A stretch of DNA of 64,000 nt from NCBI GenBank assembly GCA_021810635.1, contig JAJZIH010000002.1, positions 62,001-126,000 of the forward strand. Direction: 5' to 3'. The notes under the pieces were generated by a model, which saw only the letters and a program-made list of their open reading frames with translations, was not told the origin of the DNA and ran no database searches. The translations under genes and the position numbers were made by a program. Below, in pieces: positions 63,480 through 64,000 of the stretch. Each line of letters opens with the position of its first letter. Positions within the stretch are counted from its first letter, which is position 1. Source of the DNA: Pseudomonadota bacterium (lineage in GTDB: Bacteria > Pseudomonadota > Gammaproteobacteria > JAKAQQ01).

Positions 63480-63480
63480 A

Positions 63481-63516
63481 AAATAAAATCCCCATCGGCT
63501 TTCCCCGATGGGGATT
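63481..63516 (-). terminator. Intrinsic terminator of the hydrolase gene, shared with the HU gene
   Basis: A 12-bp perfect stem (AATCCCCATCGG at 63487-63498 and its complement at 63505-63516) with a 6-base loop lies between two convergent genes. On the minus strand the stem is followed by TTTTATTTTT (reading down from 63490), the classical U-tract, so it terminates the hydrolase gene. On the plus strand, for HU, the stem has no T run downstream and would act only weakly. Confidence 0.75.
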
Positions 63517-63571
63517 GCGATGAAGTGATCCCAGCGGCCCGGTGCAGAAACGGGCCGATGGGGTTGGTTTT

Positions 63572-64000
63572 TCAGGTTGAGGATGAAACACGGGGGTGGG
63601 TACGCTCGGCCAGAAAGCGGCTGACGGTCGATCTGAGCCGGCCCAGTTGTCCGTGGAAGAAGTGGGTGACTTCAGGCCAGAGTTCAAAGACAGGATGTCC
63701 GGGCAGCTCCCGGCTCCAGGCAGTCACGGCCGCCGCCGGGACGATTTCGTCGGATTCCCCCTGAATGATCAGCCACGGACAGGTTGGAAGCCGGTCGGGT
63801 GCCATCGTCAAGTGGGGAACCGGTGGGGCGATGGTGACCAGCGCGGAAGACTTGAGTTCGAGTGCGCTCTGGATGGCGAGACCGGCTCCAAATGAGAACC
63901 CGAGAAGCCAGAGTTCTGGCGCAGGGCCCCACTGTGCGCGTGCCCAAGTCACGATGGAATGGACGTCAGCGAGTTCACCTACCCCCTCCCCATAGCGGCC
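63572..64000 (-). CDS. Alpha/beta hydrolase (dienelactone hydrolase / serine aminopeptidase type), 5' end beyond window
   Basis: The frame is open to the window edge, so the N terminus is missing. The visible 142 residues read GRYGEGVGELADVHSIVTWA, then LWLLGFSFGAGLAIQSA with the nucleophile elbow GFSFG. They continue with LPTCPWLIIQGESDEIVPAA, giving the acid residue Asp, and PEVTHFFHG, giving the catalytic His. All triad elements are present. The order GxGES...GFSFGA and QGESDEIV is that of small hydrolases (KynB/YjfP/2-hydroxymuconic-type) whose substrates vary. It converges on the HU gene. Confidence 0.8.
   Translation of the reverse strand, partial: GRYGEGVGELADVHSIVTWARAQWGPAPELWLLGFSFGAGLAIQSALELKSSALVTIAPPVPHLTMAPDRLPTCPWLIIQGESDEIVPAAAVTAWSRELPGHPVFELWPEVTHFFHGQLGRLRSTVSRFLAERTHPRVSSST

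Overview
The window is GC-rich, gene-dense chromosomal DNA from a Gram-negative bacterium, most likely a gammaproteobacterium. The pointers are ubiquinone genes of the gammaproteobacterial set (ubiB, ubiJ, ubiE, ubiC), the rpsU-yqeY-dnaG-rpoD block, pilT/pilU, several outer-membrane proteins, and an HU protein with the lysine-rich N terminus I associate with xanthomonad-type relatives. A TonB receptor, an OprD-like porin, an S10 carboxypeptidase and a large secreted phosphoesterase would fit an oligotrophic, possibly acid-tolerant lifestyle. That last point is inference, and I cannot name the genus.

Layout. 1-4.7 kb: the end of prpD, a cytochrome-P450-like protein without its heme cysteine, a DUF3617 protein and an Omp85-like outer-membrane protein, then a possibly broken gene. 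4.7-17.3 kb: a replication-origin-type block, rsmG-parA-parB, the complete F-type ATP synthase operon (atpIBEFHAGDC), then glmU and glmS. 17.3-18 kb: a non-coding 600-bp gap that starts just after glmS and carries an 11-bp inverted-repeat pair, probably a decayed insertion element. 17.9-23.8 kb: a high-affinity K+ uptake operon (a new small membrane ORF, kdpF, kdpA, kdpB, kdpC) and a beta-barrel porin. No kdpDE is present in the window.

23.9-29 kb (minus strand): rpsU-yqeY-dnaG-rpoD-alkB. 29-32.5 kb: tsaD, folB, a pteridine-reductase-like SDR and a MidA-family methyltransferase. 32.5-36.7 kb (minus strand): xthA-DUF971-ubiE-ubiJ-ubiB, each junction an ATGA overlap. 36.8-42 kb: a Skp-like chaperone, a lipoprotein, a PRMT-like methyltransferase coupled to an amino-acid permease, a PhzF-like enzyme and a uracil-DNA-glycosylase-family protein.

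42-49.5 kb looks like a nutrient-scavenging cluster: a TonB receptor, an OprD-like porin whose promoter carries a good PhoB-box match, and a divergent beta-propeller/phosphoesterase. 49.5-53.3 kb: a glycine-zipper lipoprotein, an APC permease and an S10 carboxypeptidase. 53.4-61.6 kb (minus strand): pilT-pilU-third PilT paralogue-S9 peptidase homologue (active-site Ser replaced by Gly)-recG-ubiC. 61.6-64 kb: proC-yggT, an HU gene with a hairpin terminator, and the 3' part of an alpha/beta hydrolase gene.

The items most worth follow-up are the two apparent pseudoenzymes (P450-like and S9-like), the PhoB-box promoter, the inverted-repeat unit behind glmS, the small ORF coupled to kdpF, and the bacterial PRMT-like gene. 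I found no tRNA, rRNA or CRISPR array. All family assignments come from reading motifs by eye.
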